DNA of 64,000 bases. Origin: Pontimicrobium sp. SW4 (GTDB lineage: Bacteria > Bacteroidota > Bacteroidia > Flavobacteriales > Flavobacteriaceae). The notes under the pieces are model-generated. The model worked only from the letters and a program-made list of their open reading frames with translations, was not told the DNA's origin and did no database searches. Numbering within the stretch: position 1 is the first letter of the stretch; every line of letters begins with the position of its first letter. Position numbers and translations under genes: made by a program. Where the stretch lies: positions 186,001-250,000 of the forward strand of contig NZ_CP157199.1 in the NCBI RefSeq assembly GCF_039954625.1. The letters run 5' to 3'. Below are positions 1 to 21,624 of this stretch, piece after piece.

Positions 1-1
1 A

Positions 2-1642
2 AACGATATCATTGCAAAATATGAAGCAGATCGAGAGTATGATTTCGAAAGAAACGAATCAGTTGAAAATACAATTAAGTACTATCAAGCAGAATCAGAT
101 TTTGTTAAAGGACTTAGAGAAGAATTAGAAAAAGTGAACATTGAAGGTTTATCAGAATCTGAACAAATTTCAAGAGAATTATTGCTGTTTGTATTACAGG
201 ATAAAATAGACACACATACATTTAAAACGTATTTGAATCCTATTACAAACGAAAGAGCATTTCATTTGAATTTAAGTAGAATGGCTAATAGGTCCTTCAA
301 AAATAAAGAGCAAGTTCTTAAATATTTAGAACAACTTGATGAGTTACCTAAAAGAGTTGATTATAATTTAGATTTATTAAGAGCAGGTGTAAAAGAAGGT
401 ATTTCACAACCAAAAGCAGTATTTAATAATTATGAAATTACGTATGATAAGCACATCGTTTCTGATGTGACTAAAAGCGAATTTTACAAGCCATTTAATG
501 ACCTGCCAGACTCATTTTCAAAAGCACTAAAGGACTCCATAACTAAGGTGGCAAAAGTAAGCGTTCAAAAAAATGCTGTAGATCAATATAAGAAGATTAA
601 AAACTATTTTGAAAACGATTACTTCCCAAATACAAGAAAAGGTTTGGGTGTGTCAACAACACCAAATGGCCACGCTTTTTATCAAAATAGAATCAATTAT
701 TATACAACAAGTACAAAATATACAGCTGATGATATTCATCAAATTGGGTTAAATGAAGTAGCGAGAATTAAAGCTGAAATGCAAAAAATTATTGACGATT
801 TAGGATTTAAAGGAAGCTTTGCCGACTTTTTAAAATTTCTGCGTACAGACGAGCAATTTTATCCAAAAACAGCCAAAGAATTATTGATGTTTGCACGAGA
901 TATCTCAAAAAGAATTGATGCAGAATTACCTAAATACTTTATCACGTTACCTAGAAAACCCTATGGTGTTGTTCCTGTTCCCGCAGCAATTGCACCAAAT
1001 TATACTGGAGGAAGATATTCAGGCTCTTATAGCGATACAACAGCAGGTTTTTATTGGGTAAACACATATAATTTACCAAGTAGAACCTTATATACTATTC
1101 CAGCTTTAACAGCACACGAAGCAGTTCCTGGACATCATTTGCAAATTTCATTGAATAATGAATTACCTGAAACTATTCCTGCTTTTAGAAGAGGTTTATA
1201 TTTATCAGCTTATGGTGAAGGATGGGGATTATATTCAGAATATTTAGCAGAAGAAATGGGGATCTATACAACACCTTATGAAAAATTTGGTCAATTAACT
1301 TACGAAATGTGGCGAGCATGTAGATTGGTAGTTGATACTGGAGTACATGCAAAAGGTTGGACAAGGCAACAAATGTTAGATTACATGACTGAGAATACGG
1401 CTCTGTCAATACATGAAGTAACTACAGAAACAGATCGTTACATTTCATGGCCAGGACAAGCTATATCCTATAAAATGGGGGAAATAAAAATAAGAGAGCT
1501 CCGTAAAAAAGCTGAAGAAACCTTAGGAGAAAAATTTGACATTCGTGAGTTTCATGAGGTAATTCTTGAAGAAGGTACTGTAACGCTTTCTATTATGGAA
1601 AAACGAATGGATTCTTATATACATAAAAAATTAAATGAGTAG
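2..1642 (+). CDS. DUF885 family metallopeptidase, 5'-truncated by the window
   Basis: The frame is open back to base 2, so the true start lies outside the window and the GTG at 134 is internal. The protein carries the HEAVPGHH zinc motif of DUF885 (codons near 1110) and a downstream GEGW segment with an acidic residue that fits a third ligand. Members are predicted zinc di- or tripeptidases. No signal peptide can be judged because the N-terminus is missing. The stop overlaps the next start by 8 bases, so it is translationally coupled to the hydroxyproline epimerase. A role in cutting proline- or hydroxyproline-rich peptides is inferred from that coupling only. Confidence 0.85.
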   Translation, partial: NDIIAKYEADREYDFERNESVENTIKYYQAESDFVKGLREELEKVNIEGLSESEQISRELLLFVLQDKIDTHTFKTYLNPITNERAFHLNLSRMANRSFKNKEQVLKYLEQLDELPKRVDYNLDLLRAGVKEGISQPKAVFNNYEITYDKHIVSDVTKSEFYKPFNDLPDSFSKALKDSITKVAKVSVQKNAVDQYKKIKNYFENDYFPNTRKGLGVSTTPNGHAFYQNRINYYTTSTKYTADDIHQIGLNEVARIKAEMQKIIDDLGFKGSFADFLKFLRTDEQFYPKTAKELLMFARDISKRIDAELPKYFITLPRKPYGVVPVPAAIAPNYTGGRYSGSYSDTTAGFYWVNTYNLPSRTLYTIPALTAHEAVPGHHLQISLNNELPETIPAFRRGLYLSAYGEGWGLYSEYLAEEMGIYTTPYEKFGQLTYEMWRACRLVVDTGVHAKGWTRQQMLDYMTENTALSIHEVTTETDRYISWPGQAISYKMGEIKIRELRKKAEETLGEKFDIREFHEVILEEGTVTLSIMEKRMDSYIHKKLNE

Positions 1643-2645
1643 AACAAAGTTCGTTTGCATTGATGCTCACACTTGCGGAAATCCAGTTCGCGTTGTAACT
1701 GAAGGGCATCCAAACTTGGTTGGTGAAAACATGAGCGAAAAACGCCAACATTTCTTAAAGGAGTACGATTGGATTCGTAAAGGATTGATGTTTGAGCCAC
1801 GTGGTCATGATATGATGAGTGGTAGCTTTTTATTCCCACCTCACAATCCAGAAAACGATTTTGCAATTTTATTTATTGAAACTTCAGGTTGTTTACCAAT
1901 GTGTGGACACGGAACTATTGGAACGATTACTATTGCTATTGAAGAAGGTCTAGTAACACCAAAAATTCCTGGTAAAATTAAAATGGAAGCACCAGCTGGT
2001 TTAGTTGAAATAGATTATCAACAAACCAATGGAAAAGTAGATTGGGTAAAACTTACTAATGTGAAAAGTTATTTAGCTGCCGAAAATTTAACTGTAGAAT
2101 GTCCAGAATTAGGCGAGATTATGTTTGATGTAGCTTATGGTGGAAACTATTATGCTATTGTAGATCCTCAGAAAAATTTTTCAGGAGTGCATGATTTTAC
2201 AGCAAGTAAGATTGTACAATATTCGCAAGCAGTTAGAGAGCGTATCAATAAAAAATATCCAAATCTATTTATTCATCCAGAAAATGAAACAATAAGAGAT
2301 GTGACACATATGCTGTGGACAGGAAACCCAATAGACCCAAAATCCTCTGGAAGAAATGCTGTGTTTTATGGAGATAAGGCAATAGACCGTTCACCTTGCG
2401 GAACAGGGACTTCAGCAAGATTAGCACAATTATACACCAAGGGAAAATTAAAAGTTGAAGAACTGTTTGTGCATGAAAGTTTTATTGGCAGTAAATTTAT
2501 AGGTCGTGTTGAAAAAGAAACTACTATAGATGGTAAATTAGCCATTATTCCGAGCATCCAAGGTTGGGCAAAAGTATACGGTTATAATACGATTTTTATT
2601 GATGATGAAGATGATCCATATGCTCATGGATTTCAAGTAATTTAA
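1635..2645 (+). CDS. 4-hydroxyproline 2-epimerase (proline racemase family)
   Basis: A 336-residue protein of the proline racemase family. Both catalytic cysteines are visible: Cys90 in MCGHGT and Cys255 in SPCGTGT. Family members with two cysteines are racemases or epimerases, whereas trans-3-hydroxyproline dehydratases carry Ser or Thr at the first position. The expected reaction is trans-4-hydroxy-L-proline to cis-4-hydroxy-D-proline in the cytoplasm, the first step of hydroxyproline breakdown. The start overlaps the DUF885 stop by 8 bases and a FAD oxidoreductase follows 53 bases downstream, matching the next pathway step. Proline racemase is the alternative; the neighbours favour the hydroxyproline substrate. 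Confidence 0.87.
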   Translation: MSRTKFVCIDAHTCGNPVRVVTEGHPNLVGENMSEKRQHFLKEYDWIRKGLMFEPRGHDMMSGSFLFPPHNPENDFAILFIETSGCLPMCGHGTIGTITIAIEEGLVTPKIPGKIKMEAPAGLVEIDYQQTNGKVDWVKLTNVKSYLAAENLTVECPELGEIMFDVAYGGNYYAIVDPQKNFSGVHDFTASKIVQYSQAVRERINKKYPNLFIHPENETIRDVTHMLWTGNPIDPKSSGRNAVFYGDKAIDRSPCGTGTSARLAQLYTKGKLKVEELFVHESFIGSKFIGRVEKETTIDGKLAIIPSIQGWAKVYGYNTIFIDDEDDPYAHGFQVI

Positions 2646-2698
2646 TAATTTTTTATTGTAGATTTATCAAAAAATATACTTCAATGTAAATAGTAGTA

Positions 2699-3946
2699 AT
2701 GAGTAAAAATGTTGTAGTTATTGGTGGAGGAATAATGGGTTTATCGTCCGCATATTATCTTCAAAATGAAGGTCATCAGGTTACAGTTATAGATCAATCA
2801 AACATGGATGCTGGAGCCTCTTATGTTAATGCAGGGTATTTATCGCCTAGTCATATTATACCATTGTCTGCTCCTGGAGTGATGCGAAAAGGTATAAAAT
2901 GGATGTTTGACAAATCGAGTCCGTTGTATATCAAACCACGATTAGAAGCAGATTTTTTAAGATGGACTTGGGCGTTTAATAAATCCTGTAATCCAAAGCA
3001 TGTTGAAAAAGCTGCTCCAATAATTAAGGATATTGCAGTATTAAGTCAAGACCTTTATAGAGATATTTCAGAAAAAGAAAACATCAACTCGCATTATGAA
3101 ACAAAAGGTTTGTTTATGCTCTGTCAAACCGAAAAAGCGCTAGAAACAGAAGTAAATATTGCACTTTACGCAAATAAGCTAGGACTAAAAGCTAAAGAAG
3201 TTAGTGTAGAGGAAATAAAAAAACTAGAACCAAATGTTGATATAAATGCTATTGGTGCTGCTTATTTTGAGTGTGATCACCATACTACTCCACACGAATT
3301 TATGACTGGTTTAAAAACAGTTCTTAAAAACAAAAGCGTAAAGTTTTATACTAACGAAAAAGTTGTTGACTTAGAAGTTAATAATAGCACCATCAAGTCC
3401 ATCAAAACGGATAAGCAAACTATTGAAGCAGATGAGTTTGTTCTTGCTGCTGGATCTTGGAGTAATATGTTGAGTAAAAAATTGGGTATAAAGCTACTCT
3501 TACAAGCAGGAAAAGGGTATCGTGTAAATTCTGAAAGGGAAACAGGAATTACTATTCCAGCAATATTAGCCGAAGCAAAAGTAGCCATTACGCCAATGAA
3601 CGGATTTACGCGATTTGCAGGTACTATGGAAATTGCAGGCATCAATCACAACATTAATAAAGTACGTGTAGAGGCAATTGCAAATGCAGCTAAAAGATAT
3701 TATCCGAGTGTTGAATTAACCTCAGAAGAAAAAGATAATGCAGCTTGTGGCTTGCGTCCAGTGTCTCCAGATGGCTTACCATACATCGGGAAATCTAAAA
3801 AATGTAATAACTTAACTATTGCTGCTGGTCATGCAATGATGGGTTGGAGTATGGCTACAGCAACAGGGAAGTTGGTGTCTGAGATTATTTCTGAACAAAA
3901 ATTGTCGTTAGATATTGATTCATTTAATCCTGATAGAAAATTCTAA
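2699..3946 (+). CDS. FAD-dependent D-amino acid (probable D-hydroxyproline) dehydrogenase
   Basis: A 415-residue DAO-family flavoprotein. The N-terminus has the Rossmann dinucleotide motif GGGIMGLSSAYYL, and the C-terminal part has the CGLRPVSPDGLPYIG segment typical of DadA and glycine-oxidase relatives. With an epimerase directly upstream, the expected substrate is cis-4-hydroxy-D-proline, giving 1-pyrroline-4-hydroxy-2-carboxylate. The later enzymes (a DapA-like deaminase and a semialdehyde dehydrogenase) are not in the window and would be expected upstream. It ends 11 bases before the convergent GNAT gene. A general D-amino acid dehydrogenase is the alternative. Confidence 0.82.
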   Translation: MSKNVVVIGGGIMGLSSAYYLQNEGHQVTVIDQSNMDAGASYVNAGYLSPSHIIPLSAPGVMRKGIKWMFDKSSPLYIKPRLEADFLRWTWAFNKSCNPKHVEKAAPIIKDIAVLSQDLYRDISEKENINSHYETKGLFMLCQTEKALETEVNIALYANKLGLKAKEVSVEEIKKLEPNVDINAIGAAYFECDHHTTPHEFMTGLKTVLKNKSVKFYTNEKVVDLEVNNSTIKSIKTDKQTIEADEFVLAAGSWSNMLSKKLGIKLLLQAGKGYRVNSERETGITIPAILAEAKVAITPMNGFTRFAGTMEIAGINHNINKVRVEAIANAAKRYYPSVELTSEEKDNAACGLRPVSPDGLPYIGKSKKCNNLTIAAGHAMMGWSMATATGKLVSEIISEQKLSLDIDSFNPDRKF

Positions 3947-3957
3947 AAATATTTAGC

Positions 3958-4425
3958 TTATAAATCACCAATATCAAGGCGCATTGTAATGAGGTGCTTT
4001 TTTAATCCAGCTTTTTCATAAGCTCTTATGGCTGAAGGATTATCGTTATATACATCTAATCTAATTTCATCTATTTTTCGGTCTTTACACCATTTTAACA
4101 GAGTATCCATTATTAGTTTGTTATAACCACTTCCTCGATGTTTTTCAGGTACAAACATAAACCCTAGATAACCTTGTTTTTTGTGTTTTAAATAAGGTCT
4201 GTCATCTTTAATTTTAGCGTAACCGGAAGCAACCAATTCTTTGTTCAATTCAACAACAAATAACTCTGAATCATCATTTTTCATAATTTCGGAAAGGTCG
4301 TAATAAACTACATTTCCATCTTTAATTGTTGGGTCCATTGGACGTTCTGCGTCCACCAATCCTCTCATAAACTCCATTAAAATAGGAAGGTCTTCTATGG
4401 TTGCTTTTCTAACAATTGGCTGCAT
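3958..4425 (-). CDS. GNAT family N-acetyltransferase
   Basis: A 155-residue single GNAT domain. The acetyl-CoA pyrophosphate loop is seen as RGSGYN, preceded by the usual strand GFMFVPEKH, and the late ENDNPSA-type segment with AIRAYEKAGL is typical of small-molecule or protein acetyltransferases. The substrate cannot be read from sequence. It lies 27 bases downstream of galactokinase on the same strand, so it is probably the last gene of the glycoside operon, though a sugar role is not implied. Confidence 0.85.
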   Translation of the reverse strand: MQPIVRKATIEDLPILMEFMRGLVDAERPMDPTIKDGNVVYYDLSEIMKNDDSELFVVELNKELVASGYAKIKDDRPYLKHKKQGYLGFMFVPEKHRGSGYNKLIMDTLLKWCKDRKIDEIRLDVYNDNPSAIRAYEKAGLKKHLITMRLDIGDL

Positions 4426-4452
4426 AAGTCTGCAAGAATTTAAAATTAATTT

Positions 4453-5607
4453 TTATTTTATTGATAATAAGCGAGTTCCTTGTGATAATTTTACCAAATA
4501 AAAAGAACATTCTGTGTTAAATTTTTGTTTGTACAAATTAGCAATATCTTTTTTAAAATCCTCAAGGAAACCATTTTTAACAATGTTAATAGTACAGCCA
4601 CCAAAACCGCCTCCCATCATTCTTGCTCCAATAACTGCATTTGATTTTTTTGATTTTTCTACTAGAAAATCTAATTCTTTACAACTTACTTTATATTGGT
4701 TTTTTAAGCCATTATGTGAATCATAAAGTAAGTCACCTAGTTTTAATAAGTCATTTTTTAAAATAGCTTCATAAGCATTTAGCACTCGCTTATTTTCTTG
4801 CAATACATATAATGCTTTTTGATATTCATCATCAGTTAAAACATCTTTTATGTAATTCAAATTTGGCAAAGTAGCTTGCCTTAAACTTTGAACTTTTAAT
4901 TTTATAGCAACTTTTTCACAAGTATTCCGCCTTTCATTATAAGCACTTTCTGCTAAGCTGTGTTTAACATTAGAGTTAACTAACAACAAAGAATGGCCAT
5001 TAAGATTTAGTGTAACTTGTTTAGCTTCTAAACTCTCACAATCTAATAGAATAGCTGTATCCTTTCTTCCAAACATACTTGCGTATTGATCCATGATACC
5101 ACATTTAACACCAACATAATTGTGTTCAGCCTTTTGAGAAATATAGATTAGCTCTTTTTTTGTTAAGCCTAAATTGAATAATTCATTTATAGCATAGGCA
5201 ATACTGTTTTCTAATGCAGCTGAGGACGAAATTCCTGCTCCTTTAGGAATATTACCGCCAAATACGAGATTAAAATTTTCAATCTGTTTTCCTGCTTTTT
5301 GAATCTCTGAAATAACTCCTAAAATATAATTTTTCCAATCACTATTTTTAATTGGTTTGATAGTATTTAAAGAAAAGTCGTAGCGTTCATCTTCATCTAC
5401 AGCGATTATTGATGATATGTTTAATTCACTTTTTTGAATACCAACTACGATTCCTTTATCAACAGCTGCAGGAAATACTAAGCCCTTATTATAATCGGTG
5501 TGTTCGCCAATAAGATTAATGCGTCCAGGTGAAAAAACTAATAGAGGCTCAGTTTTAAACTCAGATAGAAACCTCGATTTAATTTTTAATTTTAGATATG
5601 AACTCAT
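4453..5607 (-). CDS. galK: Galactokinase
   Basis: A 384-residue GHMP kinase of normal galactokinase length. The galactokinase signature GRINLIGEHTDYN lies near residues 28-40, the ATP loop PKGAGISSSAALE near 125, and the C-terminal MGGGFGGCT motif near 336. It phosphorylates galactose at C1 with ATP in the cytoplasm, feeding the Leloir pathway. Its start codon directly abuts the stop of the sugar symporter, and two beta-galactosidases lie upstream in the same operon, so galactose release, import and phosphorylation are encoded together. No galT or galE is present here. Confidence 0.95.
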   Translation of the reverse strand: MSSYLKLKIKSRFLSEFKTEPLLVFSPGRINLIGEHTDYNKGLVFPAAVDKGIVVGIQKSELNISSIIAVDEDERYDFSLNTIKPIKNSDWKNYILGVISEIQKAGKQIENFNLVFGGNIPKGAGISSSAALENSIAYAINELFNLGLTKKELIYISQKAEHNYVGVKCGIMDQYASMFGRKDTAILLDCESLEAKQVTLNLNGHSLLLVNSNVKHSLAESAYNERRNTCEKVAIKLKVQSLRQATLPNLNYIKDVLTDDEYQKALYVLQENKRVLNAYEAILKNDLLKLGDLLYDSHNGLKNQYKVSCKELDFLVEKSKKSNAVIGARMMGGGFGGCTINIVKNGFLEDFKKDIANLYKQKFNTECSFYLVKLSQGTRLLSIK

Positions 5608-7193
5608 TTAGATGAAATAAATATAAATGACTAAAACCATAATACAAATTCCAATTCCAATGCTATTTACATGCTTCCAAGGTGCAATATCAACTTGCTT
5701 TGAATAAGACAATTCGTAGGCTTCAGCTCTAGGTTTATATTTACCAATTATAAGCATAATAAGGATGTTTAGTATAAATAATATGGCCATAATGTGTAAG
5801 TAATGTGGGTAATTATCGTTGCCAAACACAAAAGGTTTCAAAATAAACTGACTTATGCTATATAATATCACACCTGAAAATACAGCTATTTTTGCAGCTA
5901 TAGCAGGAACATATTTTGTTAAATATCCAACCACAATAATAGTTAATATTGGAATGCTATAGCAACCATTAACTTCTTGTAAATAGCCGAATAAACCGTC
6001 TGGTGCATTGGCAATTAAAGGTGCAATAAGCATTGAGATTATAGCTAGAAATATTCCAAAATTTTTCCCAATCCTAACTACTTTCTTTTCATTTGCTTCA
6101 GTATTAATGTGGGATTTGTAAATATCAACTCCAAAAAGTGTTACAGAACTATTTAAAGCTGAATTAAACGAGCTCAAAATGGCTCCAAAAAGTACTGCTG
6201 CAAAAAATCCTAACCAAGCGTCTGGTAATACCTTTTCGACTAACATTGGATATGCTTCGTCAGGGTTTTCTATTTGACTTCCAAACATGTGGTATGCAAT
6301 AACTCCAGGTAATACAACAATTAATGGTCCTAGTATTTTTATAAATGAGGCAAGTAACAGTCCTTTTTGCCCTTCTTTTAAATTTTTTGCTCCCAGAGCA
6401 CGCTGTATAATTGCTTGATTAGTTCCCCAATAAAATAACTGAACAAGCATCATTCCTGTGAAAATTGTTTCCCAAGGAATAGATGATTTTGGGCCTCCCA
6501 GCGATTTAAATTTTTCTGGATTATCAGCTATTAATGTTGAAATTCCTTCAGAAATGCTACCATCACCAATAGCCATTAAACCAAATATTGGAATTAGCAT
6601 ACCTCCAACTAATAAACCTAAGGCGTTGATGGTGTCTGAAACAGCAACAGCTTTTAGTCCACCAAAGATGGCGTAAATTGAGCCTATAATACCAATGGCC
6701 CAAACAGTTATCCATAAAGCTGTTGTTTTAGAAACACCTAACAATTCTGGAATATTAAACATGTTACTCAATGCCAGCGCACCAGAATAAAGTACAATGG
6801 GCAATAAAACAATAGCATAGCCGCTTAAAAAGAGTCCTGAAGTTATCGTTTTTGTGACTTTGTCATAACGTTGTTCTAAAAACTGAGGAACAGTTGTTAA
6901 ACCACCTTTTAAATAACGCGGTAATAAGAATACCGCAGTAATTACCATAGCTATGGCAGCTAAAGTTTCCCAAGCCATCACTAAAATACCATCTTTAAAA
7001 GAAGCGCCATTAAGTCCAACAATTTGTTCAGTAGAAAGATTGGTTAATAATAAAGAACCAGCAATAACAACTCCTGTTAAACTGCGTCCACCTAGAAAAT
7101 AGCCATCATGACTTGTTTCGTCTGTTTTTCTTGTTTTCCAGTAGGAAATAATGGCAACAAAAAGCGTAAAAAGAATAAAAGTTAGTATTTGCA

Positions 7194-7194
<1 letters not shown>
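5608..7194 (-). CDS. SGLT-like sodium/sugar symporter (SSS family)
   Basis: A 528-residue polytopic membrane protein with about 14 predicted helices. The segments SLLLTNLSTEQIVGLNG and FGGLKAVAVSDTIN resemble the SGLT branch of the solute:sodium symporter family, which includes Vibrio vSGLT for galactose. It probably imports galactose released by the neighbouring galactosidases across the inner membrane. It overlaps the upstream beta-galactosidase stop by one base and abuts galK. Proline-type PutP substrates are less likely because of these neighbours. Whether hydroxylysine shares this transporter cannot be told. Confidence 0.88.
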
Positions 7195-13330
<6,136 letters not shown>

Positions 13331-13340
13331 GTTTATTCAA

Positions 13341-18630
<5,290 letters not shown>

Positions 18631-18731
18631 CTAAAAAATTAAATCGCCGTTATTTATTAGTTGTCTAAAAAAATAACATAGATTATATAAAAGTAATAAT
18701 TATGATTACCTAATAAAATGTTTATTGCATT

Positions 18732-19280
18732 TTAAGAAAAAAGAATGAGAAATAGAATAGGAAATAGTATCCCAAGTACAGCTAATTTCCATCCTCTTTG
18801 TTTAAAACCTTTCTTTCCCATTGGAATTAATATTCCAGTCATTGCTATTAAAATCAAGGCCGCACCAAAAATATCAGAATACCAAATCCAGAATTTATTT
18901 GTGGTTTTATGTAGATACATAGTGTGTCCTAAAAAAGGCACTTTTCTTTTGTATTCTAATAAGCCTTTTCCAGTTTCAATATCAATATCTGCTATTGCAT
19001 TGTCTTTAAAGTAAATTCTAAGTTGGTTATCTCTTAATCTATGACTATCAAATTTGTTTTCAGTCCATTGATTAGAAATCTTTATAAGATAATCTTTATC
19101 GTTTAGTTTTTGTAGTTCAGTTGGTATGGTCATACTAATGTTTTCAGACTCGAAAACATAATCCATAGGGTACCAGTCTTGTCTGTGGTTTAGAATAATT
19201 CCAGAAAAAGAAAAAGCAATAATTAATCCAAAATAGAAGAATCCAAAATCTCTATGTATGGCTCTGTTGGTAAATTTCAT
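18732..19280 (-). CDS. PepSY-associated transmembrane-helix protein
   Basis: A small membrane protein of about 182 residues. I prefer the start at 19280 (MKFTNRAIHRDFG) over an in-frame Met nine codons upstream because the family begins with this conserved stretch. A first helix with SGIILNHRQDW is the PepSY-associated signature. A periplasmic loop of about 100 residues contains HTMYLHK, followed by one helix (about FGAALILIAMTGILIP) and a last C-terminal helix. Relatives occur near iron-siderophore or copper handling genes, but nothing here indicates a metal. It is separated by about 100 bases from the GH63 operon and is probably not part of it. Confidence 0.8.
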   Translation of the reverse strand: MKFTNRAIHRDFGFFYFGLIIAFSFSGIILNHRQDWYPMDYVFESENISMTIPTELQKLNDKDYLIKISNQWTENKFDSHRLRDNQLRIYFKDNAIADIDIETGKGLLEYKRKVPFLGHTMYLHKTTNKFWIWYSDIFGAALILIAMTGILIPMGKKGFKQRGWKLAVLGILFPILFLILFS

Positions 19281-19350
19281 GATTAGCAAATAATAATATT
19301 TTGCCAAAAATAATAATTATTTTTATTTAGAATAAATAAAAATAAGAAAT

Positions 19351-20454
19351 TTATCCTAAGATTTTAGTTTGCTTTTTATAGAAGGCTTCCTGTTGCTTTT
19401 TCATGAGCTCTCTTGCAATTTTCTTTTTGTAAGCATAAAGCTCTTCTTCTTCACTTATATCTCCATACACACGATCATTAATTGCATTATCAGTATTTAA
19501 AACAGCTTTTCGCTGATATGTTTGTTGTTCTGCCCAAGTCTTGAGTTTCGACTCTTCTTCTAAAAACTTGATATCATATTCACCTTTTGGAGACAGTAAC
19601 TTTGCGAGAATAGGAGAGGTTTCAATAGCTAGGAATAGTAGAAAAATAAAGAAAGAAGGGAGCCAAGGTAATTCACCTAAAGCATTAACACGAGCCATTA
19701 AACCATCAAAATTATCAATTATTGGCTGTGAGGTTGTTACAGCGGAATCATAGTCCGAATTTAATTGTGCTATCTGAGCTTCCGCTTGTATGATTTTTGC
19801 ATTATTAGTGTCTCTTAAAGTTTGTAACTCTGCCAAACTTGCATCGTGTTTATCTCGTTTTTCTTTATAAACTGGTCCTTTGCCTAAAATCAATGTGCCT
19901 TGGCGCCCTTCAGCTTCAGCAATATAGGTATTGTAGTAATTGGTGACTTCGGTTTCTTTTAAATTAATTTCATCTTTTAAAGCTTTAATATTATTATTTA
20001 ATGCTTCTACTGTTGGGATATATTGTTGTGCAATTTGGTCTTTATTTGCTAATGTGAAATCGTTTTTTTGCTCTAATAATACTTGATTGATTTCTTTTTC
20101 AAATATCTTTAATTCTAAAGGTTTTGAAATAACGATGGCAATAATTATAGCTAATATAATTCTGGGTGACGCTTGAATGAGTTCATCAATAACATTACCA
20201 GTTTTTTTGATAGTTGATACAATGTATCTATCTAAATTAAAAATGAGTAATCCCCAAACAAGACCAAAACCTACAGATGCAAGTAGATTATCAAATACTG
20301 TATGAAGTGCATAACTTGCTGCTATAAAAGCCATTAATGCTGTAAAGAATACGGTAGCACCAATGCCTGCATATTTGTTTTGCTCGCCTTTGGAACAGTC
20401 CTTTAAAATATCGGTGTCGGAGCCTGAGCAGATGATGAAAAATTGCTGTAACAT
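19351..20454 (-). CDS. DUF4407 family membrane protein
   Basis: A 367-residue protein with three helices in the first 110 residues, a long charged coiled-coil segment (about residues 120-240), a further helix near 265-285 and a basic C-terminal tail. The helix pattern and the WGLLIFNLDRYIVS motif mark DUF4407, a Bacteroidota-enriched family of unknown function. The N-terminus starts with a short cytosolic stretch FFIICSGSD typical of this family. It appears monocistronic, with 98 bases separating it from the TlpA-like gene upstream. No function is proposed. Confidence 0.85.
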   Translation of the reverse strand: MLQQFFIICSGSDTDILKDCSKGEQNKYAGIGATVFFTALMAFIAASYALHTVFDNLLASVGFGLVWGLLIFNLDRYIVSTIKKTGNVIDELIQASPRIILAIIIAIVISKPLELKIFEKEINQVLLEQKNDFTLANKDQIAQQYIPTVEALNNNIKALKDEINLKETEVTNYYNTYIAEAEGRQGTLILGKGPVYKEKRDKHDASLAELQTLRDTNNAKIIQAEAQIAQLNSDYDSAVTTSQPIIDNFDGLMARVNALGELPWLPSFFIFLLFLAIETSPILAKLLSPKGEYDIKFLEEESKLKTWAEQQTYQRKAVLNTDNAINDRVYGDISEEEELYAYKKKIARELMKKQQEAFYKKQTKILG

Positions 20455-20552
20455 AATATAGTGGTTTTGATTGATTGTCTATTAGAACGTGTTTTTAGAC
20501 AAAATGTTACACTAAAGCTTATAACTTTATGAATTTAAGAGTAATATTACAA

Positions 20553-21572
20553 CTATTTAATACTTAAATATTCCTCAATGAATGAAAAGGAATGAGACCT
20601 TTTTAATATGTTACCTTTTTTTATTACAAGGTAAGTTGGAAATACTGTAATTAGGTTTTTTGTTGTTATTCTATTATTATAATTTTCAATTTCTCTGAAG
20701 TTAGACCAATTATAATTATTTTTTCTTAGGTAGTCAATCCAAGTATTGTGGTCATTATCTGTAGATATACTTATTAGCTCAATATTATTTTGTTTGAGAG
20801 TCTTTAATTTTTTAGCTATTAGCATATGGTCTTTTACACAAGGAGGACAGTTAACAAACCAAAAGTCAATAAGATATGTTTTAGCTTCGTCTAATGAAAT
20901 ATTTACAAGGTTATTTTTGTCATCGTAAAAAGTATGTTTTGAAAAATCTATTTTTTTATCTGTAAGAATGTTTTCGATTTTTTTTATAGGATTCAATAGA
21001 TGAACTTTTATATCGTTTGGTTGATTTGTTAGAATAGTATATATGTTATTAAGTTGTTTCTTGTTGTTAATATTTCTAAGAAAAAAATGATTTGAAATTT
21101 CAATAGATAAGGGATTGTTAACGTTATTTTTAGTATGCTCTAAAAGAAATAAATTTATTTTAGAGCTATCTAAGGAATCCTCATCTACTAGCTTTTTGTA
21201 TTTTTTTTTAAAAGCAGTAGATTTATAATATAGGTTAGAGCCAATAACTGTATCAATGGTTATTTTATTTGATATACTTCCTTTTATTGTTACTTGATTA
21301 CCATTAAGCCACATTTGGTTCATGATTAACCCCTTTTCTGTATAAAAATTTATATTATATAAGTCATTAATGCTATCATTGAATTCTATGTGCATTTTAT
21401 TGGAAAATGGAAGGAACTGAAACTCTCTGTCTTGTGTTATATTGGAAATAAATACACTGTCAATCTTTAAGTTACTTGTAAAATGTAGGTTTAAATCAGC
21501 AAATCTTTTTTTCTTTGATTGGCAAGAGAGTAATGAAATTATTAAAATTAAGAGGGTAGTTTTTTTTAGCAT
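20553..21572 (-). CDS. TlpA-like thioredoxin-fold lipoprotein
   Basis: A 339-residue protein with a lipobox (LLSCQ, Cys17) and a C-terminal thioredoxin fold of the TlpA/ResA/AhpC-TSA type. The redox motif is CPPC in WFVNCPPCVKDH, close to the usual CxxC, and the cis-proline segment is seen in TVFPTYLVIKKG. The N-terminal 200 residues resemble the DUF4369-like region found on flavobacterial TlpA proteins. It probably acts in the periplasm in disulfide reduction or cytochrome maturation. The gene is very AT-rich. Confidence 0.82.
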   Translation of the reverse strand: MLKKTTLLILIISLLSCQSKKKRFADLNLHFTSNLKIDSVFISNITQDREFQFLPFSNKMHIEFNDSINDLYNINFYTEKGLIMNQMWLNGNQVTIKGSISNKITIDTVIGSNLYYKSTAFKKKYKKLVDEDSLDSSKINLFLLEHTKNNVNNPLSIEISNHFFLRNINNKKQLNNIYTILTNQPNDIKVHLLNPIKKIENILTDKKIDFSKHTFYDDKNNLVNISLDEAKTYLIDFWFVNCPPCVKDHMLIAKKLKTLKQNNIELISISTDNDHNTWIDYLRKNNYNWSNFREIENYNNRITTKNLITVFPTYLVIKKGNILKRSHSFSFIEEYLSIK

Positions 21573-21589
21573 AATATTTATAATATGAA

Positions 21590-21614
21590 AAAAGCCTCTA
21601 TTTTAGAGGCTTTT
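21590..21614 (-). terminator. Rho-independent terminator after the M56 gene
   Basis: A perfect 11-base stem (AAAAGCCTCTA with its complement) and a 3-base loop, followed on the minus strand by a run of T. It lies 11 bases past the stop of the M56 gene at 21625 and so ends the blaI-M56 transcript. It also sits just upstream of the TlpA-like gene start. Confidence 0.85.
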
Positions 21615-21624
21615 AATAAAATAT

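Noticed and set aside
2699..3946. Thiamine glycine oxidase (ThiO)
   Set aside because: Same flavoprotein superfamily, but no thiamine genes nearby and coupling to a hydroxyproline epimerase favours D-hydroxyproline.
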